Shown piece after piece: positions 43,712 to 51,445 of a stretch of DNA of 64,000 nucleotides. The notes under the pieces are model-generated. The model was not told the DNA's origin. It made no database searches and saw only the letters and a list, made by a program, of their open reading frames with translations. The stretch lies in NCBI GenBank assembly GCA_964610045.1, contig CAZSUN010000003.1, positions 37,864-101,863 of the forward strand, read 5' to 3'. Each line of letters starts with the position of its first letter. Within the stretch, counting starts at the first letter, position 1. The DNA is from JACCYX01 sp964610045. GTDB lineage: Bacteria; Chloroflexota; Chloroflexia; Thermomicrobiales; UBA6265. The position numbers were made by a program, and so were the translations under genes.

Positions 43712-44065
43712 TCATTCTCCGGTTCCCAGCCTCACCGGCAGTGGGCACGAACACGGCTTCGCCGTCAACAGCTCAACCTGGCGTGCCACCGGATCGACGA
43801 ACGTATCCTGCACCGCACGTCCCGTTGCCAGGGAGGAATCGAGCGGGCTGCCGTGCCGGTATCCTCGCCGCTCCATCTCCGCCACCTGCGCCTCGTGCCG
43901 GGCGTACAACGCCGCCAGCCGGCCTTCCCAGCGCCTCGTCTCCGGGTGACGCGCGTAACCGGTCTTCCCGGTCGTCAGGACCGTCCAAACGGCATGCAAT
44001 TCGCGGTGCTCGCCGAGCAGGTGTTGCCGGCACAGCATCACCGGTGGCACATCCCAAATCCGCAC
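43712..44065 (-). CDS. Pyrimidine-dimer DNA glycosylase (T4 endonuclease V-like)
   Basis: A 117-residue repair enzyme starting VRIWDVPPVMLCRQHLLGEH. The segment HLLGEHRELHAVWTVLTTGK corresponds to HLMAEYREL of T4 endonuclease V and keeps the catalytic Glu. KTGYARHPETRRWEGRLAAL and EMERRGYRHGSPLD follow, as in bacterial homologues. It removes UV-induced pyrimidine dimers and nicks the site. GTG at 44065 is chosen because GGGAGG lies 5 bases upstream and homologues start at MRIWD; an in-frame ATG at 44083 is possible. In T4 endonuclease V the N-terminal amine is catalytic, so the exact start matters. Confidence 0.85.
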   Translation of the reverse strand: MRIWDVPPVMLCRQHLLGEHRELHAVWTVLTTGKTGYARHPETRRWEGRLAALYARHEAQVAEMERRGYRHGSPLDSSLATGRAVQDTFVDPVARQVELLTAKPCSCPLPVRLGTGE

Positions 44066-44100
44066 CGCAGCCTCCCTCGCCATCACATATCTTGACCTAA

Positions 44101-44106
44101 AGTATA
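44101..44106 (-). promoter_or_regulatory. Putative -10 element (TATACT, minus strand)
   Basis: TATACT on the minus strand lies 35 bases upstream of the GTG start of the glycosylase gene. It supports the downstream start, since a transcript from here would have only a very short leader before the ATG at 44083. Confidence 0.4.
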
Positions 44107-44258
44107 CGTTGCGATTCCCGCGACGAGCATCCCACCCAGGCCAGCCGGCTCTCATCACCCCTGCATGTACCGTGCGTCCACTGCGTGCGACAATAGCCCC
44201 AAACGCGACAGCCGGGGTGCCGGGCGTTGAAAGCCTGGCCGCAGCAAGGAACGGATTC

Positions 44259-45269
44259 GTGCGGATTACCATCGTTGGCGCCGGCGCCATGGGATCGCTG
44301 ATGGCAGCCAGACTGGCGGCGATCGCCGGCAAACCGGGAGCGACCCCGGACACCAGCGTCGAGCAGGTCACCCTCCTTGGCCGTCCATCGGATCACCTTG
44401 CGGCCATCCAGGAGCGCGGCTTGCACCTGATCGAGCAGAGCGGCGCCTCCCACATCGTGCCGATTCACGCCACCATCGACCCGGCAGAGGTCGAAGGCAG
44501 CAATGTCGTGCTCGTCCTGGTCAAGGCCTGGGCATCCGCCGAGGCTGCCGCCCCGCTTGCCCCCTACCTCAACCGCGACACCATCGTCATCACCCTCCAG
44601 AACGGGTTGGGCAATGCCTCTGCCCTCCGGTCGGCCCTGCTCAACGACGGCGTCCGCCCGCACGTCTACCTCGGCGTCACCACCCAGGCCGCGATGCGCA
44701 CCGAGGCCGGCGTGATCCATCACACCGGATCCGGGATCACCGCCCTCGGCCGCCGCGCCAACCCGGTCAACGCGGCCGTGCGCGATATCGCCTCGGTCCT
44801 CTCGGCATCCGGCATGCCCACCGTGGCGGTCGACGATATCCATCGCTGGGTCTGGCGAAAACTGGCGGTCAACGCCGCCATCAACCCCCTCACCGCCCTC
44901 GCCGGCGTTCGGAACGCCGCCATCAGCACCGATGCCAGCCTGCGCCAGGCCGCGGAGACCATCGCCCGCGAGGTCGTGCTGGTCGGCAAGGCAAGCGGGG
45001 TGCAGATCGAACTGCAGGAAGTGCTCGCCGCCATCGACGATGTCGCCCGCAGCACCGGAGAGAACCGGTCGTCCATGCTCGTCGACCTTGAATCCGGTAC
45101 CCAGACCGAGATCGATGCGATCAATGGCGCCATCATCGCCGAGGCCCGCCGGCACGCGATCCGGGTGCCGGCCAACCAGATCATGACCGCCCTCGTCCGG
45201 GCCCGCGAAGGCCGCCAGAATGGCGCCGGCGAACGCGACTCCAGCCTCGATACCGCTGCCATCGCCTGA
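44259..45269 (+). CDS. panE: 2-dehydropantoate 2-reductase
   Basis: A 336-residue NADPH-dependent ketopantoate reductase. The Rossmann loop is VRITIVGAGAMGSLMAARLA at the very start, which also supports the GTG start. LQNGLGN is the substrate-loop motif, the catalytic Lys is in WRKLAVNAAINPLTALAGVR, and SSMLVDLESGTQTEIDAING is typical. The next genes are panB and panC, so the three steps from ketoisovalerate to pantothenate are together (panB ketopantoate, panE pantoate, panC pantothenate). Only panD, for beta-alanine, is missing. AAGGA lies 8 bases upstream. Confidence 0.93.
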   Translation: MRITIVGAGAMGSLMAARLAAIAGKPGATPDTSVEQVTLLGRPSDHLAAIQERGLHLIEQSGASHIVPIHATIDPAEVEGSNVVLVLVKAWASAEAAAPLAPYLNRDTIVITLQNGLGNASALRSALLNDGVRPHVYLGVTTQAAMRTEAGVIHHTGSGITALGRRANPVNAAVRDIASVLSASGMPTVAVDDIHRWVWRKLAVNAAINPLTALAGVRNAAISTDASLRQAAETIAREVVLVGKASGVQIELQEVLAAIDDVARSTGENRSSMLVDLESGTQTEIDAINGAIIAEARRHAIRVPANQIMTALVRAREGRQNGAGERDSSLDTAAIA

Positions 45270-45284
45270 CATCGAAGGTTCGCA

Positions 45285-46172
45285 ATGTCCCCCGACTCCG
45301 GAACCAGCGTCCATCCCGCCTGGACCGTGCCCGCCCTGCGCCATCACAAAACCGGGGAAGACGCCCCGCCCCTGGTGATGGTCACCGCCTACGACGCCCC
45401 GTCGGCGCGATTCGCCGTCGACGCCGGGGTCGACATCATCCTCGTCGGCGATTCGGTCGGCACCACGCTGCTCGGCTACGACAGCACCGTCCCGGTCACC
45501 CTCGACGACATCATCCACCACACCCGCGCCGTGCGCCGTGGCGCTCCCAACGCCCACATCCTGGCCGACCTCCCTTTCCTCACCTATCAGGTGAGCGACG
45601 AGCAGGCCATCGCCAACGCCGGCCGCCTCCTCAAGGAAGGCGGCGCCGACGCGGTCAAGCTCGAAGGCGGCGCCTCGCTCGCCAGCCGGGTCAATGCCAT
45701 TTCCCGCGCCGGAATCCCCGTCTGCGGGCATATCGGGTTGACGCCCCAGACGGCGGGCCTGCTCGGCGGCTTCAAGGTACAGGGGCAGGAGTTTGTTTCC
45801 GCCCGCGCCCTGATCGACGATGCCATCGCGATCGACCATGCCGGGGCTTACATGCTGGTAATCGAAGTCGTTCCCTCCGCCCTCGCCGCCATCATCACCG
45901 GGCGCGTCTCGATCCCGGTCATCGGCATCGGCGCCGGGGCTGGCTGCGACGGCCAGGTCCTGGTCATGCACGACCTGCTCGGCATCGAAGACCGCCACGC
46001 CGCCCGCTTCGTCAAGCGCTACGCCGACCTCGCCGGCCACATGCGCACCGGTTTCCGTGCCTTCGCCGACGACGTGCGCGCCGGGACGTATCCGCAACCC
46101 GAGCATGGCTACAAGATGAAGGGGTCAGTCCTCGCCGAACTGCGCGACAGCCTCGAGAACGACCCTACGTGA
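45285..46172 (+). CDS. panB: Ketopantoate hydroxymethyltransferase
   Basis: A 295-residue TIM-barrel enzyme that transfers a hydroxymethyl group from methylene-tetrahydrofolate to ketoisovalerate. Motifs are VMVTAYDAPSARFAVDAGVD, ILVGDSVGTTLLGYDSTVPV (metal-binding Asp), DLPFLTYQ, AVKLEGG (Lys), CGHIGLTPQ and the catalytic Glu in VIEVVP, then VIGIGAGAGCDGQVLV. It lies 15 bp after panE and overlaps panC by 4 bases (GTGA), so the three form an operon. Full length with about 20 extra N-terminal residues. Confidence 0.96.
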   Translation: MSPDSGTSVHPAWTVPALRHHKTGEDAPPLVMVTAYDAPSARFAVDAGVDIILVGDSVGTTLLGYDSTVPVTLDDIIHHTRAVRRGAPNAHILADLPFLTYQVSDEQAIANAGRLLKEGGADAVKLEGGASLASRVNAISRAGIPVCGHIGLTPQTAGLLGGFKVQGQEFVSARALIDDAIAIDHAGAYMLVIEVVPSALAAIITGRVSIPVIGIGAGAGCDGQVLVMHDLLGIEDRHAARFVKRYADLAGHMRTGFRAFADDVRAGTYPQPEHGYKMKGSVLAELRDSLENDPT

Positions 46173-47017
46173 CCGCCATCCTCCGCACTGCCGCCGAACT
46201 CGCCGCCCTGCACGCACCGGACCGGACGATAGGCCTCGTTCCCACGATGGGCGCGCTCCACGCAGGCCACCTCAGCCTGATGCGCCGCGCCAGGGCGGAG
46301 AACGACCTCGTCGTGGTCAGCGTCTTCGTCAACCCCACCCAGTTCAACGACCCCGCCGACCTCGCGAACTACCCCCGCACGCTTGAACGTGACGCCGAAC
46401 TCGCATCCACCGCCGGGGTGGATGCCATCTATGCGCCGGACGCATCCGGAATTTATCCGGCAGGGTTCGCAACCACGGTCGCGGTCTCCGGCATCACCGA
46501 ACGCTGGGAGGGCGAAGCGCGTCCCGGCCATTTCGCCGGTGTGGCGACGGTGGTGACGATCCTGCTCAATCAGGTGAGGCCGCATCGCGCCTACTTCGGT
46601 GAAAAGGATTTCCAGCAACTCGCCACGATCCGGCGGATGCACCGCGACCTGGCACTACCCGGTGAAATCGTGCCGTGTCCCACCGTGCGCGAGGCCGACG
46701 GCCTGGCGATGAGTTCGCGCAACGCCCGTCTTTCGCCGGAGATGCGCGAGGTCGCGCCGGCCCTGTACCAGGCCCTCGCAGCCATGCGGGACGCTGCCTT
46801 GGCCGGGGAATCTTCCGCCCTCCGGCTCGCAATTGCCGGCGCTGTCCTGATCAAGCGCGTTCCAGCCTTCGAAATTGACTACCTGAATGTCGTCGATCCG
46901 CTCACGCTGGAACCGCTCGACACCGTAACGCCGGGCACCCGTGCCATCGTGGCCGCCACCATCGGTGGCGTCCGCCTGATCGACAACCTCGGATTGATGC
47001 CGGGAGGTGCCACATGA
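46169..47017 (+). CDS. panC: Pantothenate synthetase
   Basis: A 282-residue ligase joining pantoate and beta-alanine with ATP. Motifs: VPTMGALHAGHLSLMRRAR (HxGH nucleotide-binding), VSVFVNPTQFN, FAGVATVVTILLNQVRP, YFGEKDFQQL, PTVREADGLAMSSRNARLS (KMSKS-equivalent). The usual residues are all seen. GTG start overlaps the panB stop. It ends the pan operon; a large palindrome follows at 47091. Confidence 0.96.
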   Translation: MTAILRTAAELAALHAPDRTIGLVPTMGALHAGHLSLMRRARAENDLVVVSVFVNPTQFNDPADLANYPRTLERDAELASTAGVDAIYAPDASGIYPAGFATTVAVSGITERWEGEARPGHFAGVATVVTILLNQVRPHRAYFGEKDFQQLATIRRMHRDLALPGEIVPCPTVREADGLAMSSRNARLSPEMREVAPALYQALAAMRDAALAGESSALRLAIAGAVLIKRVPAFEIDYLNVVDPLTLEPLDTVTPGTRAIVAATIGGVRLIDNLGLMPGGAT

Positions 47018-47090
47018 CAGTTCGCCCCATGCGTTCGGGCGGACCTGCCGCGACCATGGTTGATACGATTCCCAACCGGTATCTGGCCGC

Positions 47091-47139
47091 GGTTGTTGTC
47101 CGCCCATTGCGAGACAGCCGGGATGGGCGGACAACAACC
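47091..47139. repeat. Large palindrome, 17-bp perfect arms (repeat family C)
   Basis: GGTTGTTGTCCGCCCAT at 47091-47107 and ATGGGCGGACAACAACC at 47123-47139 are exact reverse complements with a 15-base loop. It sits between panC and menA. One arm recurs near 32712, and shorter forms (CATGGGCGGAC / GTCCGCCCATG) occur at 61674 and 61787. It can act as a terminator-like hairpin but looks like a mobile palindromic repeat. Confidence 0.75.
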
Positions 47140-47168
47140 GCCTGTAGGTACGCATGGTGGCAAACCTC

Positions 47169-48068
47169 ATGATCACAACCTCCACTCCACCCGCCTGGCG
47201 CATGTGGCTGCTGGCCACACGCCCCAAAACGCTTCCCGCCGCGGTCGCCCCGGTCATCGCCGGCACCGCCGTCGCCATCCACGAAGGTGGGGAGCATTGG
47301 CCCAGCGCCATCCTCGCGATGCTGACTGCCCTGCTCCTGCAAATCGCGGCCAACTTCGCCAATGACGCGCTCGACTTCCGCAAGGGGGCAGACACCCACG
47401 AGCGGATGGGACCGACCCGGATCACCGCCTCAGGCTTCGCCACCCCCGAGACCGTCCTCCGCGCCACCAGTGTCGTGGTCGCCCTCGCCGTCGTCACCGG
47501 GTTGCCACTCGTGATCCGGGGCGGCTGGCCGATCCTGCTCCTCGGCATCGCCGCCATCGTCTGCGCCGTCGCCTACACGGGCGGACCATTCCCCCTCGCC
47601 TATCTCGGGCTCGGCGAAGTCTTCGTCTTCCTCTTTTTCGGCCTGGCGGCCGTCGCCGGCACAGCGTTCATCCAGACGGGGGAACTGACCGCGCTCGCCA
47701 TCGCCGCGTCAATCCCGGTTGGGGCGCTGGCGGTTGGCATCCTGATCGTCAACAACCTGCGCGACATCGTCACCGACCGGGCAGCCGGAAAACACACGAT
47801 CGCGGTCAGGCTCGGGGTGCGCGGCACCCAAATCGAGTACGCTGCCATGCTGGTGATCGCCGGAAGCGCCCCGATCGCCTTCTGGATCGCCGGCTGGCTG
47901 AACTGGACCGTGGTGCTGACCATCCTCTGGTGGCCGGTGGCCGTCAGTCTCTGGAACCAGGTTTCGACCCGCACCGGCCCGGCACTCAACCCGACCCTCG
48001 GCAACACTGGCCGCGGCCTCCTGCTGTACAGCGTCGTGCTGGCCACAACCCTGATCCTGAGCGCGTAA
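47169..48068 (+). CDS. menA: 1,4-dihydroxy-2-naphthoate polyprenyltransferase
   Basis: A 299-residue UbiA-family membrane enzyme that attaches a polyprenyl chain to dihydroxynaphthoate in menaquinone synthesis. It begins LLATRPKTLPAAVAPVIAG. The first Asp-rich motif is NFANDALDFRKGADTHERMG (prenyl-diphosphate and Mg binding), the second NNLRDIVTDRAAGKHTIAVR. About eight TM helices. menG follows 70 bp downstream with a dispersed repeat between, so the last two menaquinone steps are adjacent. ATG at 47169 with GGTGG upstream; an alternative start lies 15 bases earlier. Confidence 0.93.
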   Translation: MITTSTPPAWRMWLLATRPKTLPAAVAPVIAGTAVAIHEGGEHWPSAILAMLTALLLQIAANFANDALDFRKGADTHERMGPTRITASGFATPETVLRATSVVVALAVVTGLPLVIRGGWPILLLGIAAIVCAVAYTGGPFPLAYLGLGEVFVFLFFGLAAVAGTAFIQTGELTALAIAASIPVGALAVGILIVNNLRDIVTDRAAGKHTIAVRLGVRGTQIEYAAMLVIAGSAPIAFWIAGWLNWTVVLTILWWPVAVSLWNQVSTRTGPALNPTLGNTGRGLLLYSVVLATTLILSA

Positions 48069-48077
48069 CGGGCTCCC

Positions 48078-48116
48078 CGTTCGTTTGCAGGGGCCGACCG
48101 CGAGTCAGCCCTGGAC
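48078..48116 (+). repeat. Dispersed repeat family A, copy 3
   Basis: CCGTTCGTTTGCAGGGGCCG then ACCGCGAGTCAGCCCTGGA, a shortened relative of the copies at 31716 and 57440. It lies between menA and menG. Confidence 0.6.
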
Positions 48117-48138
48117 GTGACACAACGGATACAACGTC

Positions 48139-48888
48139 ATGACCAACACCAGCCCCGGAACCAATCACGACGGCGCCATCCAGGATGCGGCGGAGGTACG
48201 CCGCATGTTCGACCGGATCGTGCCACGCTACGACCTGATGAACAGGATCATGACCGGTGGCCGCGACGAAGCCTGGCGCAAGCGCGTCGCCCGGCGGGCG
48301 GCGGCGACTGCCCCGGTGGGCACCGCTCGGGTGCTCGATGTCGCGACCGGCACCGGTGACCTCGCGTTCGCCTGTGCCCACGCCGGGGCGGCGGAGGTCA
48401 TCGGCCTCGATTTCTCGGAAGGGATGATCGAGGAAGCACGCCACAAGGCGGAATCACGCCCGGGCAATGTCTCCTTTGTGGTCGGCGACGCCATGGCGTT
48501 GCCATTCGACGACAACGCTTTCGACGCCTGTACCGTTGGCTTCGGCCTCCGCAACATGCCCGACTACAACGCCGCCATCACCTCCATGGCACGCGTCCTC
48601 AAGCCGGGCGGATGCCTCATCGTCCTCGAAATGACCCCAATCCAGCGACCCATCGCCGGCCCCGTCTTCCGCTTCTTCTTTGGGAAAATCCTGCCGCTGA
48701 TCGGTGGCGTCCTGGCCGGCGACCGGTCAGCCTACCGCTACCTGCCGGAATCGGTCGAAGCCTTCCCCAACGCCCACGATCTGGCGGAACGCATGACCGC
48801 GGCTGGGCTCGCCGATGTCGGCTACACCCTCTACGGCTTTGGCACCGTCGCCATCCACACCGGCAGCAAACTGCTCCCTCCTGCTTGA
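48139..48888 (+). CDS. menG: Demethylmenaquinone methyltransferase
   Basis: A 249-residue UbiE/MenG enzyme, last step of menaquinone synthesis, SAM-dependent and cytoplasmic. Markers: VRRMFDRIVPRYDLMNRIMT near the N-terminus, motif I LDVATGTGDLAFACA, GLDFSEGMIEEAR, GDAMALPFDDNAFDACTVGF, GLRNMPDY and RVLKPGGCLIVLE. Length is typical. Its stop codon lies within the -35-like TTGACC of the following toxin-antitoxin promoter. Confidence 0.95.
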   Translation: MTNTSPGTNHDGAIQDAAEVRRMFDRIVPRYDLMNRIMTGGRDEAWRKRVARRAAATAPVGTARVLDVATGTGDLAFACAHAGAAEVIGLDFSEGMIEEARHKAESRPGNVSFVVGDAMALPFDDNAFDACTVGFGLRNMPDYNAAITSMARVLKPGGCLIVLEMTPIQRPIAGPVFRFFFGKILPLIGGVLAGDRSAYRYLPESVEAFPNAHDLAERMTAAGLADVGYTLYGFGTVAIHTGSKLLPPA

Positions 48889-48911
48889 CCACCTACTGCA
48901 AAGCAGTACAA
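48885..48911 (+). promoter_or_regulatory. Promoter with palindromic operator of the BrnT-type operon
   Basis: TTGACC (48885-48890), a 15-base spacer and TACAAT (48906-48911) form a promoter. The perfect palindrome TACTGC-AAA-GCAGTA (48894-48908) fills the spacer and the first half of the -10. The toxin start is 22 bases beyond. The layout is that of an autoregulated toxin-antitoxin operon, with the antitoxin or complex blocking polymerase. Confidence 0.65.
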
Positions 48912-48933
48912 TGTGGTTAGAGGTGAACATCCT

Positions 48934-49215
48934 GTGGAGTTTGACTGGGATCCGGCCAAGAACGATACCAACCTGGCGAAACATGGGATTGGTTTTGTCC
49001 GTGCAACACGGGTATTCAACGATCCGCACCGTATCGTCAGTGACTCAACCAGGCCTGAATTCGGTGAAGTTCGCATGAAGGCGATCGGGATGGTTGGTGA
49101 CCGGTTGGTCGCGGTGATCTACACCGATCGCGGCTCAACCCGGCGCATGATTTCCGCAAGGAGCGCGAGAGACCATGAGCGAAGAGAATATCGTGAGAGT
49201 CAAGCTGACCGCTGA
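48934..49215 (+). CDS. brnT: BrnT-family toxin
   Basis: A 93-residue RelE-fold toxin of the BrnT family, a ribonuclease that blocks translation. It begins VEFDWDPAKNDTNLAKHGIG, the family hallmark, followed by FVRATRVFNDPHR, and ends with RRMISARSARDHERREYRES, which matches the usual RxISARxAxxxERxxY motif. GTG start with GAGGTG 8 bases upstream. Its 3' end overlaps the antitoxin gene by 41 bases, giving tight coupling. Confidence 0.9.
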   Translation: MEFDWDPAKNDTNLAKHGIGFVRATRVFNDPHRIVSDSTRPEFGEVRMKAIGMVGDRLVAVIYTDRGSTRRMISARSARDHERREYRESQADR

Positions 49216-49573
49216 TGGTTCGGTAGTGCAGATTATGCCAGATGGCTCGACTCAACCGATCCAAGACAATACCGATTGGGAGCGCCTCCGCAACATGACA
49301 GAGGAGGAGATTGAGGCCAACGCGCTCAGCGATCCCGACAATCCTCCCATTTCCGACGAGGAGCTGAAGCGCTTCCGTCGTGTTCCCAATCCGCAACGAA
49401 TCCGCACCGAGCTCAATCTGACCCAGGAAGAGTTCTCGGAGCAGTTCCGCATCCCGCTCGGCACGCTCCGCGACTGGGAACAGGGCAAGAAAACGCCCGA
49501 TAGCGCCGCCCGCACATTGCTGCGCGTCATCGAAAAGGAGCCCGAGGCCGTCCTCCGCGCGCTGGCCTCCTGA
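49175..49573 (+). CDS. XRE-type antitoxin partner of BrnT
   Basis: A 132-residue protein. The N-terminal part (WERLRNMTEEEIEANALSDP then DNPPISDEELKRFRR) resembles BrnA-type antitoxins, and the C-terminal 65 residues form an XRE helix-turn-helix (LNLTQEEFSEQFRIPLGTLR, DWEQGKKTPDSAARTLLRVI). Classic BrnA has a ribbon-helix-helix instead, so this is the HTH variant seen beside some BrnT toxins. It should neutralise the toxin and bind the palindrome at 48894-48908. AAGGAG precedes the ATG. Confidence 0.88.
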   Translation: MSEENIVRVKLTADGSVVQIMPDGSTQPIQDNTDWERLRNMTEEEIEANALSDPDNPPISDEELKRFRRVPNPQRIRTELNLTQEEFSEQFRIPLGTLRDWEQGKKTPDSAARTLLRVIEKEPEAVLRALAS

Positions 49574-49598
49574 GGGTTGCCCGGAACGCCCATTGCTT

Positions 49599-49604
49599 TA
49601 CAAT
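49599..49604 (+). promoter_or_regulatory. Putative -10 element (TACAAT)
   Basis: TTTACAATGGG lies 75 bases upstream of the first nitroreductase and just after the antitoxin stop. Near-consensus -10; a weak TTGCCC lies 22 bases upstream. Confidence 0.35.
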
Positions 49605-49679
49605 GGGAAGCGTTGAGCAACCAGACGCGGGACCGGTTGAGCCAACATCGGGCCCGCCTCGCCAGGAGAATGTTCCCTC

Positions 49680-50225
49680 ATGTCCGCGCGACCGACCTAT
49701 CCCGAAGCCGTCGACCAGATCAAGAAAGTCCGTCAGGCTCGCCAGTACCTCGGCCAGCCCGTTCCCGACGACATCGTCCAGAACCTGCTCGAAGTCGCCC
49801 AATGGACCGGCAGTTCGCGCAACACCCAGCCCTGGCATTTCATCATCGTCAACGACAAGGCGCAGCTGAAAGCGATCAGCGAAATCCGGACACCGATCAA
49901 CTGGGTTGCGGACGCCCCGCTCGCCATCGCCATCGTCCTCAACGGCCACAGCGATGTCAGTGAGGCCTACGACGAGGGCCGCGTCACCGAACGGCTCCTG
50001 GTCGCCGCGCGCCTGCTCGGACTCGGCGGCGGCACCGCCTGGTTCGGCGACGATTCCCAGCAGGCCCGTGGCCGCGAGATTCTCGGCGTGCCGGATGGCC
50101 TCACCGCACGATCGGTCGTCGTTCTCGGCTACCCGAAGCAACTGAAGGACCACCGGCCTAATCCGGCCACGCCGGGACGCAGGCCGCTCACCGAAATCTC
50201 CAGCACCGGCACCTACCGCGCCTGA
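49680..50225 (+). CDS. Nitroreductase-family protein 1
   Basis: A 181-residue FMN-dependent nitroreductase fold. The FMN phosphate/ribityl motif is KKVRQARQYLGQPVPDDIV, followed by TGSSRNTQPWHFIIV, the EAYDEGRVTERLLVAARLLG helix and GLGGGTAWFG. Such enzymes reduce nitro compounds, quinones or flavins. It is the first of three tandem paralogues (gaps of 19 and 10 bp), probably one operon. Substrate unknown. Confidence 0.88.
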   Translation: MSARPTYPEAVDQIKKVRQARQYLGQPVPDDIVQNLLEVAQWTGSSRNTQPWHFIIVNDKAQLKAISEIRTPINWVADAPLAIAIVLNGHSDVSEAYDEGRVTERLLVAARLLGLGGGTAWFGDDSQQARGREILGVPDGLTARSVVVLGYPKQLKDHRPNPATPGRRPLTEISSTGTYRA

Positions 50226-50244
50226 TCGAAGCAGGAATTCCACG

Positions 50245-50793
50245 ATGACCCAGACCGAGACATCGTTCATCTCGACCTTGCTCAAACTGCGCCAATCGCG
50301 ACGGTTCCTCGACCAACCGATTCCGGCGGAGATCGTCGGCCAACTGCTCGAGGTCGCCCGCTGGACCGGCAGCGCCAAGAACACCCAACCCTGGGAGTTC
50401 ATCGTGGTCGATGACCGCGACACCAACCTCGCGCTCTCGCAGGCTGGCCAGTTCACCGGGTTCCTCGACAACGTCGCCCTCTCGATCCTGATCGTCCTGC
50501 CGGATACCTCCAGCCGCAGTGTGCCGTACGACGAGGGCCGGGTGTCCGAACGGCTGATGCTGGCCGCGGATCATCTTGGGCTCGGCAGCGGCACCGCCTG
50601 GTTCAGCACCCCGGAGGCACAGGAAACCGTACGCGGCCTGCTCGATATCCCATCCGACCGAGTGGTCTGGTCGGCGGTTGGGTTCGGGTACATCGACCGC
50701 AGCCAGCCACAGCGAGCGTCAACCCTTGGGGGCGGCCGCAAGCCGCTCGCCGAGATCGTCAGCTACGGCCGGTACGGCCAGCGGCAGGGTTGA
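50245..50793 (+). CDS. Nitroreductase-family protein 2
   Basis: A 182-residue paralogue of the gene before. KLRQSRRFLDQPIPAEIVGQ, TGSAKNTQPWEFIVVDDRDT, VPYDEGRVSERLMLAADHLG and LGSGTAWFSTPEAQ keep all FMN-binding positions seen in copy 1, so it should be active. Gene 3 begins 10 bases after its stop. Proteins of this family dimerise, and copies 1 and 2 could form a mixed dimer; that is inference. Confidence 0.88.
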   Translation: MTQTETSFISTLLKLRQSRRFLDQPIPAEIVGQLLEVARWTGSAKNTQPWEFIVVDDRDTNLALSQAGQFTGFLDNVALSILIVLPDTSSRSVPYDEGRVSERLMLAADHLGLGSGTAWFSTPEAQETVRGLLDIPSDRVVWSAVGFGYIDRSQPQRASTLGGGRKPLAEIVSYGRYGQRQG

Positions 50794-50803
50794 GACGATC
50801 GTC

Positions 50804-51349
50804 ATGCCGGACTCGCGCGAGCCCGTTGACTCCCGGCCGGGATTCCTTGAGGAATTGCGACCGGCACGGCGGTTCCAGGATCGCCCGGTTCCGGCGAAGG
50901 TCATCACCGCGTTGCTGGCTGCCGGGCGCGGTGATTCGGTCGAACCCCCTCCCTGGCAGTTGGTCGTCATCGACGACCTCGCAACCCGGAATGCCCTCGC
51001 CGGCATCGGCGCCTTCACGGCGATCCTCGCCCAGGCGCCACTGGCGATCGTGATCGTCTCCGATACGACCGTCTCGCCCAGCAAGGCGAATGACGAATCG
51101 CGTGCCGGCGACAGGATCATGCTGGAGGCGGGTCGCCATGGGCTCGGCAGTGGCACCGGTTGGTTCGGCGCCAGCGAGGCCAAGGCCATGGCCCGCGACA
51201 TTCTCGGCCTGTCGTCGACCCAATCCGCGTGGGGCGCGGTCGGCGTGGGTTACGCCGACGACTCCCCGGTGTCCGAAGAGCCGGCCCTCGATCGCGTTCG
51301 CCGCCTCCTGGACTCCCTCTCACCCGAATCTCGCCCACCCGGCAATTGA
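50804..51349 (+). CDS. Nitroreductase-family protein 3, divergent FMN site
   Basis: A 181-residue third paralogue. The fold is kept (FLEELRPARRFQDRPVPAKV, LEAGRHGLGSGTGWFGASEA), but the region corresponding to TGSxxNTQPW reads GDSVEPPPW, and YDEGRxxERL reads NDESRAGDRI. The conserved Asn-Thr-Gln of the FMN site is therefore lost. It may bind FMN weakly, use another cofactor or act as a partner subunit. ATG at 50804 is in a dense operon; the frame is open further upstream but overlaps gene 2. Confidence 0.8.
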   Translation: MPDSREPVDSRPGFLEELRPARRFQDRPVPAKVITALLAAGRGDSVEPPPWQLVVIDDLATRNALAGIGAFTAILAQAPLAIVIVSDTTVSPSKANDESRAGDRIMLEAGRHGLGSGTGWFGASEAKAMARDILGLSSTQSAWGAVGVGYADDSPVSEEPALDRVRRLLDSLSPESRPPGN

Positions 51350-51379
51350 CGGCACAGGCATACCCATGCCGGTTGCCAC

Positions 51380-51385
51380 TACACT
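51380..51385 (+). promoter_or_regulatory. Putative -10 element (TACACT)
   Basis: CACTACACTTGCC lies 61 bases upstream of the TerC-family gene. TACACTTGCC is identical to the string at 5170-5179. Confidence 0.35.
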
Positions 51386-51445
51386 TGCCCTGGACCGATC
51401 CCCGGCCCCACGCACCTCCATCCGCACGAACGGACTGCCAACCCC

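Noticed and set aside
44097..46106. Long minus-strand open frame across panE and panB
   Set aside because: Gly/Asp-rich shadow without domains; panE and panB on the plus strand are certain.
51350..51445. Manganese (yybP-ykoY) riboswitch before the TerC-family gene
   Set aside because: The leader is under 100 bases and shows no convincing paired helices or conserved loops.
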